From: Bacteroidetes bacterium UBA4414
GTDB lineage: Bacteria; Bacteroidota; Bacteroidia; Chitinophagales; Chitinophagaceae
DNA length: 64,000 bases
Direction: 5' to 3'
Assembly: GCA_002389765.1 (NCBI GenBank)
Contig: DGQM01000017.1
Coordinates: 70,119 to 134,118 of the forward strand
Shown: piece after piece, positions 34,048-43,107 of the stretch
Layout of the letters: every line of letters starts with the position of its first letter
How positions within the stretch are numbered: the first letter of the stretch is position 1
Made by a program: the position numbers and the translations under genes
The notes under the pieces: generated by a model
The model's input: only the letters and a program-made list of their open reading frames with translations
The model's database searches: none
What the model was told of the DNA's origin: nothing

Positions 34048-34905
34048 TTACAACAAGAACATTGTAACCTGAAACAGTATATAGCGATATAGCACTATCC
34101 CGAGTATGGAAAATGCTAACATAAGTATGCCTGCAATGATGCTGTATAGCCATGAGTTTTTATATACTCTTCTGATGGCGGTAATAAGATACAGGCCTAT
34201 TGCTGCTAATACAGGTGTCATTACCTCCCAAGAGATAATGTTTAATGATGGCTTAAACTTAAAGATGTTGACAAGTATCAGCAACACTAACCATAGCAGG
34301 TATGGGGCTATCAGTAATACGATAAATACCAGAAAGTTGACGTACTCTGTTGCAAAGACGACGTGGTCGAAATAATACTTGCCGCGCTTGTAGAGCAATA
34401 CAGAAAGCGGGGCAGAGAAAATGAATATCAGTACAAACAACATCATCTTCGAAACCTTGGATGTTTTATTGTTGTACATTTCCTTCATCTTTTCTTCATC
34501 CCATTTTTTGGCAGCCATTTTCTTCTCTACTTTTTTTACTATAGATGCAGAGTAGGGCTGGCCTTTGGTTTGAGATACATAATTAGAGTTGAGCGCATCT
34601 ATGGGCATAATGAGCAGGTATATCAAGTTGCCTATGAAGAACAGCGACAACGGGCTGGTGTACATTTTTCTGCGGCCTGCCAGATGCTCTGATGTTAGAA
34701 AGCCCGGTTTGGTAATCAGGTATTTCAATGATTTCAGAAATTTGCTGTCTGCATGGGTAAGGATATGTATAAACTCTTCGAAAAAGTGTGCGACACTTTT
34801 ATCTTTCTCATTCAGTTTCTTTTCGCCACACTGGCTGCAAAACTTGCCGTGAAGTGCTGCGCCGCACGATGCACAAGTGTTTTGGTTGGATTGCTGTTCC
34901 TGCAT
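34048..34905 (-). CDS. DUF3667 family membrane protein with N-terminal zinc ribbon
   Basis: 285 residues. Zinc-ribbon-type Cys pairs (CASCG and CSQCG, residues 11-28), then LNEKDKSVAHFFEEFIHILT and the family-specific FLKSLKYLITKPGFLTSEHL and AGRRKMYTSPLSLFFIGNLI. About five spans in the second half. DUF3667 is common in Bacteroidota and of unknown function; it may be a metal- or stress-linked membrane protein. Monocistronic. Confidence 0.85.
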   Translation of the reverse strand: MQEQQSNQNTCASCGAALHGKFCSQCGEKKLNEKDKSVAHFFEEFIHILTHADSKFLKSLKYLITKPGFLTSEHLAGRRKMYTSPLSLFFIGNLIYLLIMPIDALNSNYVSQTKGQPYSASIVKKVEKKMAAKKWDEEKMKEMYNNKTSKVSKMMLFVLIFIFSAPLSVLLYKRGKYYFDHVVFATEYVNFLVFIVLLIAPYLLWLVLLILVNIFKFKPSLNIISWEVMTPVLAAIGLYLITAIRRVYKNSWLYSIIAGILMLAFSILGIVLYRYILFQVTMFLL

Positions 34906-34999
34906 GGGTTTAAATATACTAAAATATAGAAACCTTGGTGTGTGCCGGCGTGTTAGGAAATTGCGATAAGGGCAGTATTGTATTATGATTTAAAATAAA

Positions 35000-35024
35000 G
35001 AAGCCTTGCGGTATGCAAGGCTTA
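35000..35024 (-). terminator. Terminator of the 69-residue protein gene
   Basis: Stem AAGCCTTGC / GCAAGGCTT with 5-nt loop and a downstream T-rich tract on the minus strand. Confidence 0.8.
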
Positions 35025-35033
35025 TCTGTTATA

Positions 35034-35243
35034 TTATCTTAATGAAACCCTTTTTGCGGGTGGTTCATTCAGTATTTCTACAAATCGTTTTTCCAGTATC
35101 GATTTAAAGGCATCGCAACAAGTAGCATAAACCAGTTCATCGCCTACACGGGTGATGGAAGGGAGCTTGAGATGCACTCTGCAGTTCATCTTTGATAATT
35201 CGATACGTACCTGACCGATGTCTTTCGTCTTCACTTTTTCCAT
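35034..35243 (-). CDS. Small protein, unassigned
   Basis: 69 residues (MEKVKTKDIGQVRIELSKMN ... EPPAKRVSLR). Basic, with a possible beta-hairpin (RVHLKLPSITRVGDELVYAT) and helix (CDAFKSILEKRFVEIL). No family recognised. Lies 30 bp downstream of the cold-shock-domain gene on the same strand, so probably co-transcribed with it. Confidence 0.6.
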   Translation of the reverse strand: MEKVKTKDIGQVRIELSKMNCRVHLKLPSITRVGDELVYATCCDAFKSILEKRFVEILNEPPAKRVSLR

Positions 35244-35273
35244 ACCTGTATGTTTTAAAAAATGTGTAAAAAA

Positions 35274-35726
35274 CTATTGTCCTGCCTTCGCCACTTTGAT
35301 GGCGCTAAGGCCTCGCTGTGTGTGCTCTATTTCAAACGTCACTTTATCGCCCTGATTAACGGGTGCAGACAAGTTGTTCATGTGTACAAAAACACTTTCG
35401 TTGGTAGCAATATCGTTGATGAAGCCGTAGCCCTTTGCAGTATCAAAAAACTTAACCACACCTTTTCTTACGGCACTTACCACTTCTCTGTCTTCCAGTT
35501 TAGGAATGCCTATTTGAATAGATGATGCGTCTATTTCTCTTTTTTTCTTAGGGTCGGGTGGTGTATCTGTGAAATTGCCGTTTTCATCTATATACACCAT
35601 CATATCGTCAAGGCTTTTACCCTTGTCGTTATTGTTCTTCCTTTCGGTTTTTTTCTCTTCTTTGTCTTGCTTCTTTTTTTGTTTTTTCTTTTCTCTTTCT
35701 TTTTTACCGAAGGTTTCCTGACCCAT
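35274..35726 (-). CDS. Cold-shock-domain protein with long lysine-rich N-terminus
   Basis: 150 residues. The cold-shock domain is about 86-148, with RNP1-like KGYGFI and RNP2-like VFVHM (RKGVVKFFDTAKGYGFINDI, SVFVHMNNL). The first 40 residues are almost all Lys/Glu/Arg (KKEREKKKQKKKQDKEEKKT), then a short acidic linker (DDMMVYIDENGNF). Such extended CSD proteins occur in Bacteroidota; the tail probably adds nonspecific RNA binding. Likely an RNA chaperone. Confidence 0.85.
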   Translation of the reverse strand: MGQETFGKKEREKKKQKKKQDKEEKKTERKNNNDKGKSLDDMMVYIDENGNFTDTPPDPKKKREIDASSIQIGIPKLEDREVVSAVRKGVVKFFDTAKGYGFINDIATNESVFVHMNNLSAPVNQGDKVTFEIEHTQRGLSAIKVAKAGQ

Positions 35727-35868
35727 GAATTAATATTTGATTTACTACAAAGGTCGGCATTTATTATGAATATGTTGAAAAATAAAAATATTAAGGTTTT
35801 TTGAGAGGGGAAAAGGCAGTGATTCCTGTTTGGTTGCAGAGGTGTTCTGACAATGGTGTGGATGTATC

Positions 35869-35916
35869 GCAAATCAGAGATTTGCATCCTTTTCGACGTA
35901 GTTGGAGACTACGTCG
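35869..35916. repeat. Two adjacent short palindromes, REP-like element
   Basis: GCAAATC-AGA-GATTTGC (35869-35885), then 8 bp, then CGACGTAGT-TGGAG-ACTACGTCG (35894-35916). They lie in the 258-bp non-coding gap between the cold-shock gene and the small gene at 35985, and are neither T-tailed terminators nor in an obvious operator position. The pairing is seen directly; a dispersed-repeat nature is inferred. Confidence 0.5.
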
Positions 35917-35984
35917 AGCAATGGAATATGCAGAGTTATTGAACTATATACAGATGACATTTATTAGTTTTGGCTTATTATATC

Positions 35985-36251
35985 ATGAGATACAAAGTAG
36001 ATAGGGTTATTTATGAAATAGTTAGAGAAGATCCTTATCCCACAATCAGAGAAATTAGTGTGAATTTAGCCCCGGCAAATCTTATATCTGCGGGTATTGA
36101 GCCTGATGAACAAGATAACGAAGATGAACTATACGGTGACTATGAGCTTACTTATGAACAATTAATGAAGATTCAGGATAGTATGAAAACTGATTTGAAA
36201 ATTGATTTTGATAAGTATCTCTACGTGCTAAGTTGCTTTCAGAGTGAATAA
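35985..36251 (+). CDS. Small acidic protein, unassigned
   Basis: 88 residues from ATG 35985 (MRYKVDRVIYEIVREDPYPT); a TTG 15 bp upstream is less likely. Central acidic stretch (EPDEQDNEDELYGDYELTYE), then a helical end (IDFDKYLYVLSCFQSE). Base use is more AT-rich than its neighbours. No family recognised; the acidic, Tyr-rich make-up and isolation would fit an orphan immunity or antitoxin-type protein, but nothing proves it. Confidence 0.5.
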   Translation: MRYKVDRVIYEIVREDPYPTIREISVNLAPANLISAGIEPDEQDNEDELYGDYELTYEQLMKIQDSMKTDLKIDFDKYLYVLSCFQSE

Positions 36252-36301
36252 TCTTAGGTGTTGTGCTGCTATCAATTAGTAGTATTATATGGAGTATATA
36301 A

Positions 36302-36329
36302 ATAAAGCCTGCAATTCGCAGGCTTTATA
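36302..36329. terminator. Bidirectional terminator
   Basis: ATAAAGCCTGC / GCAGGCTTTAT between the convergent small gene and formate-THF ligase gene. Confidence 0.8.
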
Positions 36330-36347
36330 ATTGAAGTTCGATATTAC

Positions 36348-38015
36348 TTAACTCAATCCATCAATCTCACCATTCACTAATTTGATGCGGAATGCCTGTG
36401 GATCTTCTGGAAGGCCCGGCATACGCATAATGTCTCCCGCAACGGCTACAATGAAGCCTGCGCCTGCGTTGATAACGAGGTCGCGGATGTTGATGGTAAA
36501 ACCTTCAGGTGCGTTGATGCGTGTTTGGTCGTCTGTAAATGAATACTGTGTTTTTGCAATGCAGATAGGCAGCTTGTCCCACCCGCGTTTAGCAAACGAT
36601 TTCATTTTTGTTTCGGCGGCAGAACCAAATGTTACTTTGGCAGCACGGTATATCTTCGTTGCTATCTTTTCTATTTTGGTTTGTATGCTGTCTTCGAGGT
36701 CGTAGGTGAAATTGATGTCTTTAGACGGATTGTTTTCGATGATATCAACCAGCTTTTCTGCCAGTTCTGCAGCACCCTCACCACCTTTTGTAAAGGCATT
36801 GTTGATGGCAAATGCCACACCCTGTTCGTTGCACCAATTGCGCAGATAGCTTATTTCTTCTTCGGTATCGAAGTGGAATTTGTTGAAAGACACCACCACA
36901 CTCTGCCCGAAGTTTTTCATATTCTCTATATGGCGTTGCAGGTTTGGCAAGCCTGCAATCATTGCATCCAGATTTGGTTTCGATATCTCTGCCGCAGGTA
37001 CACCGCCATGTAGTTTCAACGCCTGTGTGGTAACAACTATGATTGTTGCCTTCGGACGTAGCCCGCTTACACGGCATTTAATATCAAGGAATTTCTCTGC
37101 ACCCAAATCACTACCAAAGCCCGATTCTGTAACTACATAATCATTACAACTCATCGCCATTTTGGTAGCCAGTATAGAGTTGCAACCGTGTGCTATGTTG
37201 GCAAACGGGCCGCCATGTATAAAGGCAGGTGTGTTTTCTGTAGTCTGCACCAGATTGGGCAGTATGGCATCTTTCAGCAGCACCGTAATAGCTTCTGCCA
37301 CACCAAGGTCTTTTACGGTGAAAGGTGTTTTATCGTAACGGAAGCCGAGTACGATGCGCTCTATACGCGCCTGCAAATCATCGAGGCTGGTAGCTAGGCA
37401 CAGCAGCGCCATGATTTCTGATGCGGGTGTAATGTCAAACCCTGCTTCTTGAGGAATGCCATTTGCATTGCCACCGAGGCCTGTTACGATATTGCGTAGC
37501 GAACGGTCGTTGACATCCAGTACACGGCGCCATACCAGACGGTCGAGTACTTTGTCGGTACCACTATTCTGAAACTGATAATTATCTAAGAGTGCGCTTA
37601 TCATGTTGTTGGCGCAAGTAATAGCGTGGAAATCGCCCGTGAAGTGCAGGTTGATATCTTCCATCGGCAATACTTGTGCATAGCCACCACCCGCAGCACC
37701 GCCCTTCATACCGAAGCATGGGCCGAGGCTTGGTTCGCGCAGGGCAACGGCCGCTTTCTTGCCTATATAGTTAAGACCAAGCGATGCTGATACACTGGTT
37801 ACTGTTTTGCCCACACCGGCTTTGTTGGGGGTGATGGCAGTAACAAGAATCAGGTTGCAGTTTTTGATTTTGTCTTCGTTCAGATAGCTGAGCGGAATTT
37901 TTGCTTTTGTGCGACCGTAAGGGATGATGTCGTCGGGGTTGATGCCTATATTGGTAGCTATTTCGCTGATAGGCTTCAGCTTGGCAGCTCTCGAAATTTC
38001 GATGTCGGAAAGCAT
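36348..38015 (-). CDS. fhs: Formate--tetrahydrofolate ligase
   Basis: 555 residues, usual length. It makes 10-formyl-THF from formate, THF and ATP, feeding purine and fMet synthesis. Seen: the ATP-binding loop [20 protein letters not shown], the highly conserved [30 protein letters not shown], and the C-terminal [20 protein letters not shown]. The start is the ATG at 38013-38015. Monocistronic; the upstream region holds two copies of AACTATTTAT 28 bp apart. Confidence 0.97.
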   Translation of the reverse strand: MLSDIEISRAAKLKPISEIATNIGINPDDIIPYGRTKAKIPLSYLNEDKIKNCNLILVTAITPNKAGVGKTVTSVSASLGLNYIGKKAAVALREPSLGPCFGMKGGAAGGGYAQVLPMEDINLHFTGDFHAITCANNMISALLDNYQFQNSGTDKVLDRLVWRRVLDVNDRSLRNIVTGLGGNANGIPQEAGFDITPASEIMALLCLATSLDDLQARIERIVLGFRYDKTPFTVKDLGVAEAITVLLKDAILPNLVQTTENTPAFIHGGPFANIAHGCNSILATKMAMSCNDYVVTESGFGSDLGAEKFLDIKCRVSGLRPKATIIVVTTQALKLHGGVPAAEISKPNLDAMIAGLPNLQRHIENMKNFGQSVVVSFNKFHFDTEEEISYLRNWCNEQGVAFAINNAFTKGGEGAAELAEKLVDIIENNPSKDINFTYDLEDSIQTKIEKIATKIYRAAKVTFGSAAETKMKSFAKRGWDKLPICIAKTQYSFTDDQTRINAPEGFTINIRDLVINAGAGFIVAVAGDIMRMPGLPEDPQAFRIKLVNGEIDGLS

Positions 38016-38082
38016 AAACTATTTATGTTTAGTTACTTGAAGATAACTATTTATTATAGCTTGTTTGCTTGCATGCCATAAA

Positions 38083-38110
38083 AAAAGCCACCCATCAGGG
38101 TGGCTTTTTG
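38083..38110 (-). terminator. Terminator of the SBBP/T9SS gene
   Basis: Stem AAAAAGCCACCC / GGGTGGCTTTTT with 4-nt loop, 19 bp after the stop codon. Confidence 0.9.
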
Positions 38111-38128
38111 CGGTTTTACTATTTAAAA

Positions 38129-41100
38129 TTACAATTGCACTGTTAGCGAGATGGTTTCTACTTTACCATCTATCAGAACATTTACTCTGTATACACCGCT
38201 TGCCAGTTTGCCATAGGTGTACACAGTGTGTTCCAGTTTCTTATTCTTAGGTGTTGCTTTTTCTGTGTGTACCAGTTTGCCACCTGTATCAAAAATGCCT
38301 ATTTCTACATCTTTATCGCTTGATACAGATGCAACAATTGTAAAGGTACCTTTGTTCGGGTTAGGGAAAGCAAACAGTACTTTGCCTGCCTGTTCCGGCT
38401 TTTCCAATACATCTACCAATATACTGTCGCTGGATGAGCATGTGCCTATAGTAGCAGTTACCTTGTAGTACCCACTCATCGATTTCAATACACTATTTAC
38501 CGAAGGTGTAAGTGTAGGCGCGCTGAAGTTATTAGGCCCCAACCACAAATAGTCTGTACCGGATTGTGGGTTTTCTACTTTGAGTCGAAGTATTTCACCT
38601 ACATATAGCGGTGTGTTGCCTGTTATTACCGGTTTATCAGGTGTTTGGTAAACAGTAACACGTGTAGTGTCCTCTTTCGTACATCCGTTCAGGTCTACTA
38701 CTACTCTGTAGATACCTGATGCTGCTGTTGCCGCGCCTGTTATTACAGGGTTTTGCGAATTGCTGGTATAGCTGTTAGGTCCTGTCCATGCATAGGTAGC
38801 ACCTGTAGTAGGATTGTTGACATTCAATTGCAAATTGTTGGTACTACAGATAGGTCCGTTGTTAGTAGCATCAACCTGATTAGGTAATGGCTTCACCGTT
38901 ACATCAACAGTATCTGCTGCCTTGCAACCATATTTATTTGTGTTTACAACGGTATATTTACCACTTAGCGGTACTGTTGCATTTGGTATAACAGGCGATT
39001 TTGATGTGCTGCTGAAGCTGCCCGGACCATTCCACGAATAGGTAGTGAGTGCTGCTGTGTCATCTACATTCAGTTTAATACTATCGCCCGAACATAGCGG
39101 ATCTACATTGCTGATAGATGGATTTGGAAGCGGGCGTATGTTTACCCTGCGTTTGATAGTAGGGCTTGGGCAACCCAGTGCTGATACAGCCGTTAGCCTG
39201 TATTCACCGTCGTCTGTCATTTTAGCATTGGGTATGGTGAGGTTAGCTGTTTGGCTCGGAGACATCAACGTAGGGTCTTGCCATACGTAAGATACGCCCG
39301 GTGTATCGCAGAATCCGTTAAGTTTAATTGTATCGCCCAGACAGATGCTTGTATCGCCCAATATCTTTGGTGCGCTCGGGCTCATGCCAATTGTTACAAA
39401 CAAGGTGTCTTTCATTTTACAACCGTGATTGTCTGCTTCTACTATATAATTGCCCATGTATGTATAGTTTACCGAAGCTGCGGGTATTATAGGGTTGTGT
39501 AAGTTGCTGGTAAAGCCATTGGGCCCTGTCCATGAATAATTGTACGGCCAAGTGAACGAATTAAAGTCGTCGAGCAGGATGGCTGTGTTTTCGCAAATTG
39601 TATCTCTGGTAGCAAAGATGCCTGCCAGTGGTTTGTGATATCGCCAGATGCTGATGTTTGGCCCTATGTGGTAGAAAGTATCCTTCGGATTTGTTGCTAT
39701 AATACGTATACGGTACTTTTTGGCTTCATATGCCGTAGCCGGTATTTTACACGGCACATAGCCACTGGAAAAAGAGTTTACAGAACCAATGGTGACAGCT
39801 GAGGTGAAGTTGCCTGCACTGTCTGATAACTGAATGATAAAATCGTTCAGGCTCATACCCATGATAGTGCGGGCAAAGTCTGAGATGGTATAGTACTTCA
39901 CATACAAACTGTCTCCCGCACACAGATTGGTATCTACAAATGGCATTGCAATGGCAACGTTTGTGTCTGATTGAAACTGTACCAAAAATGCTCTGGTGTC
40001 TGTCGTAGGGCCTGTAAAAGTATTCTGATGGCCATTGACAGCAATATTTGATGTGCTGAGTGTAGAGCCGCACAGATATATTTTATTTCTGGAGAAAACA
40101 CCTTTTACATCATATTCCCAATCGCTGCCGCCATAGTAAGTACCCCATTTTTTTACACCGTCTGTCGTCCACTTCATCGCAAAACCATCACATTCGGTAT
40201 ACTGTAGCGGAACGGGCGTGGGACTTGGAGGAGGGCCTGCATTTGTTGTCTGGTATCCGTTGGGGGTTGCAATAAGCGATCGGCTACCTGCACTACCAAA
40301 CAGCCATAAATTACCATCGGTAGAAAAATTCATGCTTGAAATATTGTCATTGCCCAGCGAGTCGCCAACATATGTGCCCCATTGGCGCTGGCCATTTGCA
40401 TTGAATTTTACTACAAAACCATCGTAAACTGCTTGCGGGGTAGCCCCCATGTAATTGGGCTGTGCGCCATTGCTGGTAGCTATGCCCGTAGGGCTTAGTG
40501 TTCTGCCACCTACAAATATGTTATTAAAAGGGTCAACAGCAATTGATTTTATCTCGTCATTGTTATAGCCACCATAGTAGCTACCCAATAGTTTTGAGCC
40601 CGAGGAGTTGAACTTCATGAAGAACCCATCGCCAAAGCCGCCACCTATCAGTGGTTGATGTGCACCTGCAACTGCTATGCCACCTGTAGTGCTTACGGTA
40701 TCTTGCGTGAAGCCGCAGATGTATATATTGTTTGCAAGGTCTGTTGTTATGTTATTCACTTTGCCGCGAACATAAGTACCCCATTGACGGGCGCCGGAGG
40801 CATCATACTTAACTAAAAATCCGGCAGCCGGTGTAGTGAGAAATGCGCCTGATGTTGCAATATTGTTGGCGCTGAGTGTAATGCCGCCGATGTATATATT
40901 GTTTTGTTGGTCTGTTGCAATTGCATAAGATTCTTCAGAGTATAAGCCACCCATGAAAGTGCCAAAGACGATAGCACCGTTGGATGCAAATTTTGCCACA
41001 AAAGCATCAAGATCGTAGACGCCAACAAGTACCTGGCTGGCATTTAATGATTGCTGTGCGCCGGATGTAGATAAGCCGCTAGAGCTGCTTGTATGGCCTG

Positions 41101-42139
41101 TAATGATAATATTACCCAGCTTATCGCAAGCAGCAGCGTTTACAATGTCTGTGCCGGCAGCACCATAGTAAGTAGCCCATGCACGCGTACCATCGGGATT
41201 GAACTTTACCAGATAACCATCAAAATTGCCACCGCCATAGCTTGTTTGGTACATGCCTGTAGTAGTAGCAATAGCTGTTATAGATTGTGTAGTTCCGCAG
41301 AGGAAAACACTACCGAAAGTGTCTGTTGCAAGGTTGCTGCCGAGTGTATAGCTATCGCCACCGTAGTAGGTACCCCATTTCAAAACAGGATCTATGGTTA
41401 GCTTACCCTTATGCTTTGCAGTTTCAAAGCCAAGTATATTATCTGTCAGTTTGTACTTGCTGTTTACAGGTTCCTTGTTTTCGCCAAAGCTAATAGGAGC
41501 CTCTTCTGTAATACTACCCATAGGTGTACTTGCAACCAGTGCACCGTTTTCTATGCGCAGCGATGTAGCCCCGTCGTATTTGATGCGGATATCATCAGGA
41601 TTACCACCGGGGTGAACAATGAAATCGTACTTAACACCTTTGCCATTGTTGGAAGAGTAAAGAACCCAGTCTATATTTTTATAAACGTTTTTGTAGATTA
41701 TTTTTTTATAACTGCCTGCGCTAACGCCATTTTGATTATTGATATAATAGCGCTCGTAGTATGGTTGTTTGTCTGCAGGTACCAGAGATGCATTAGGGTT
41801 GGCACCTACCAGCGATACATTCATTACATAGTATGAAGTATTAAACAACGGGGGCATCTTTTGCCCGGGTTTCGGTGCATTTTCTATATGCGACCATTGG
41901 TATTGTATTTTACCATTGCCTACAAACATTCTAAAATTGGCAGCTGCATTAACGGTATAGTCTATATCCTTTCTATAATGCCCATATTGGTCGGCAAGCT
42001 GGCCTTTGTTTTCAATGAAGAGCGTGTTGGAAAGCTGCATGTCTGAGGGTGCAGATGCAGATTTTGCACTGCCTCCTAAACTTGCACATAGAGCTGTAAT
42101 AAGTAAAATAGTACGATTAGGTAAAAGTCTTTGTCTCAA
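38129..42139 (-). CDS. Large T9SS surface protein: DUF7948, SBBP propeller repeats, Ig-like domains
   Basis: 1336 residues. Signal peptide region MRQRLLPNRTILLITALCAS. DUF7948-type start (LFIENKGQLADQYGHYRKDI). About eight SBBP/beta-propeller repeats between about 265 and 670 with the core WGTYYGG...D and NIYICG (for example ARAWATYYGAAGTDIVNAAA). Ig/PKD-like domains with the pattern YSWTGPNGFTSNLHNPIIPA repeat from about 860 to 1240. The end is a type A T9SS sorting domain (VLFAFPNPNKGTFTIVASVS ... SGVYRVNVLI). Probably an adhesin or cell-surface scaffold. Monocistronic; divergent from the 181-residue secreted protein gene. Confidence 0.92.
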   Translation of the reverse strand: MRQRLLPNRTILLITALCASLGGSAKSASAPSDMQLSNTLFIENKGQLADQYGHYRKDIDYTVNAAANFRMFVGNGKIQYQWSHIENAPKPGQKMPPLFNTSYYVMNVSLVGANPNASLVPADKQPYYERYYINNQNGVSAGSYKKIIYKNVYKNIDWVLYSSNNGKGVKYDFIVHPGGNPDDIRIKYDGATSLRIENGALVASTPMGSITEEAPISFGENKEPVNSKYKLTDNILGFETAKHKGKLTIDPVLKWGTYYGGDSYTLGSNLATDTFGSVFLCGTTQSITAIATTTGMYQTSYGGGNFDGYLVKFNPDGTRAWATYYGAAGTDIVNAAACDKLGNIIITGHTSSSSGLSTSGAQQSLNASQVLVGVYDLDAFVAKFASNGAIVFGTFMGGLYSEESYAIATDQQNNIYIGGITLSANNIATSGAFLTTPAAGFLVKYDASGARQWGTYVRGKVNNITTDLANNIYICGFTQDTVSTTGGIAVAGAHQPLIGGGFGDGFFMKFNSSGSKLLGSYYGGYNNDEIKSIAVDPFNNIFVGGRTLSPTGIATSNGAQPNYMGATPQAVYDGFVVKFNANGQRQWGTYVGDSLGNDNISSMNFSTDGNLWLFGSAGSRSLIATPNGYQTTNAGPPPSPTPVPLQYTECDGFAMKWTTDGVKKWGTYYGGSDWEYDVKGVFSRNKIYLCGSTLSTSNIAVNGHQNTFTGPTTDTRAFLVQFQSDTNVAIAMPFVDTNLCAGDSLYVKYYTISDFARTIMGMSLNDFIIQLSDSAGNFTSAVTIGSVNSFSSGYVPCKIPATAYEAKKYRIRIIATNPKDTFYHIGPNISIWRYHKPLAGIFATRDTICENTAILLDDFNSFTWPYNYSWTGPNGFTSNLHNPIIPAASVNYTYMGNYIVEADNHGCKMKDTLFVTIGMSPSAPKILGDTSICLGDTIKLNGFCDTPGVSYVWQDPTLMSPSQTANLTIPNAKMTDDGEYRLTAVSALGCPSPTIKRRVNIRPLPNPSISNVDPLCSGDSIKLNVDDTAALTTYSWNGPGSFSSTSKSPVIPNATVPLSGKYTVVNTNKYGCKAADTVDVTVKPLPNQVDATNNGPICSTNNLQLNVNNPTTGATYAWTGPNSYTSNSQNPVITGAATAASGIYRVVVDLNGCTKEDTTRVTVYQTPDKPVITGNTPLYVGEILRLKVENPQSGTDYLWLGPNNFSAPTLTPSVNSVLKSMSGYYKVTATIGTCSSSDSILVDVLEKPEQAGKVLFAFPNPNKGTFTIVASVSSDKDVEIGIFDTGGKLVHTEKATPKNKKLEHTVYTYGKLASGVYRVNVLIDGKVETISLTVQL

Positions 42140-42312
42140 CGTCTATATTATTTTGTTTAGTAATATAAATATACTAATATTTAAGCATTAAACTACGCCT
42201 AAAAAGGGATGTAAAATTGTCCCTATCCTCTTTTTAATGGCTGTTTAATGCTTGTTGTAACTAATGGTTTGTGTGTTTACTAATGTGTTTCGGTTTTATA
42301 AACCAAAAGTTG

Positions 42313-42400
42313 TTAATCGCTGGTTAACCGTTTGTAAAACCGGCGTTAAGTAGGGGATGGAAATATGCAAATACTAATATGGTGAATGATATTTGTATCA
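42313..42400 (+). promoter_or_regulatory. Regulon promoter 1: GTTAACC...CGTTAA operator and -7-like box
   Basis: TTAA cores at 42313, 42324 and 42346 (11- then 22-bp spacing). The segment starting GTTAACCG at 42323 and ending CGTTAA at 42349 aligns without gaps with three other upstream regions in the window. Exactly 42 bp after the last TTAA is GATATTTG (42388-42395), followed by TATCATCAAA and an A/C-rich leader (AAACAAACAAACAATAAAC). Confidence 0.65.
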
Positions 42401-42430
42401 TCAAACAAACAAACAATAAACAAAACAAAC

Positions 42431-42976
42431 ATGAAGAAAATAATATTGTTCACCGCACTGCTGCTAGGTATTGCTACCATCAGTAAGGCACAGGCTCCGG
42501 AGAGTGCTGCCAGCCAGACTACCAACCTGAACCTTACCAATGCCATCGAGCTATCGTTTGTTGCCAACAACAGTGCAACCGGTGCAGCCTTAAACTTCAA
42601 CTTCAATACAGTGAACGATTACGCAAACGGATTGGAAAGTGCACCAATACAAATGAAAGTACGTTCAAACAAAGCGTTCAACCTATCTGTAAAATCGAGC
42701 GGCACATATTTTAACTATTCAGGTTCTGCAACGCCAGCTCCGCAGATGTATATAGGCAGTGTGCTGTACTTTAAAATGACACAAAACAATACAGGTGGCT
42801 GGAGCTGGGTAAACAACAGGTATGATTATATAGACCAATACAACTGGACATTTTTGTACGGTGGTACAAACGGTGGCAACCAAAACTTTACACTGGTATA
42901 TAAAGTAACACCCGGTTTCGCGTTTCCGGCAGGTACGTATACTACAGACGTAATATTTACGGCTACTCAACAATAA
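42431..42976 (+). CDS. Secreted beta-rich protein, paralogue 1 (pilin/adhesin-like by composition)
   Basis: 181 residues from ATG 42431, directly after the A/C-rich leader. Signal peptide MKKIILFTALLLGIATISKA. The mature region shares order and sequence with the protein at 52746: TNLNLTNAIELSF, NTVNDYANG, KVRSNKAFNLSVKS, NGGNQNFTLVYKVTPGFAFP and AGTYTTDVIFTATQ. No cysteines in the mature part and no sorting domain are visible. The fold looks like a beta-sandwich of the fimbrial/spore-coat-U kind, but I cannot assign a family. Its promoter matches the paralogue and the two micropeptide units. Confidence 0.8.
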   Translation: MKKIILFTALLLGIATISKAQAPESAASQTTNLNLTNAIELSFVANNSATGAALNFNFNTVNDYANGLESAPIQMKVRSNKAFNLSVKSSGTYFNYSGSATPAPQMYIGSVLYFKMTQNNTGGWSWVNNRYDYIDQYNWTFLYGGTNGGNQNFTLVYKVTPGFAFPAGTYTTDVIFTATQQ

Positions 42977-43001
42977 TCAAGTGTTTTAGAAATATAGTAC
43001 C

Positions 43002-43029
43002 AAGACGTAGCAAGCCGCTACGTCTTTTT
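43002..43029 (+). terminator. Intrinsic terminator
   Basis: Stem AAGACGTAGC / GCTACGTCTT with loop AAGCC and TTT tail, after the 181-residue secreted protein gene. Confidence 0.9.
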
Positions 43030-43107
43030 CATGTCCTGTTTCCGCCAAATATTAAGATTTTGCTGTGATGGGATTCTGTATATTAGTAGCCTAAAAAAAC
43101 AGACTGC

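Noticed and set aside
35801..36004. 67-codon frame upstream of the 88-residue gene
   Set aside because: It is largely made of the twin palindromes and overlaps the better-supported start at 35985.
38017..38054. Direct repeat AACTATTTAT upstream of fhs as an operator
   Set aside because: AT-rich, 28-bp spacing not typical, no symmetry; too weak to annotate.
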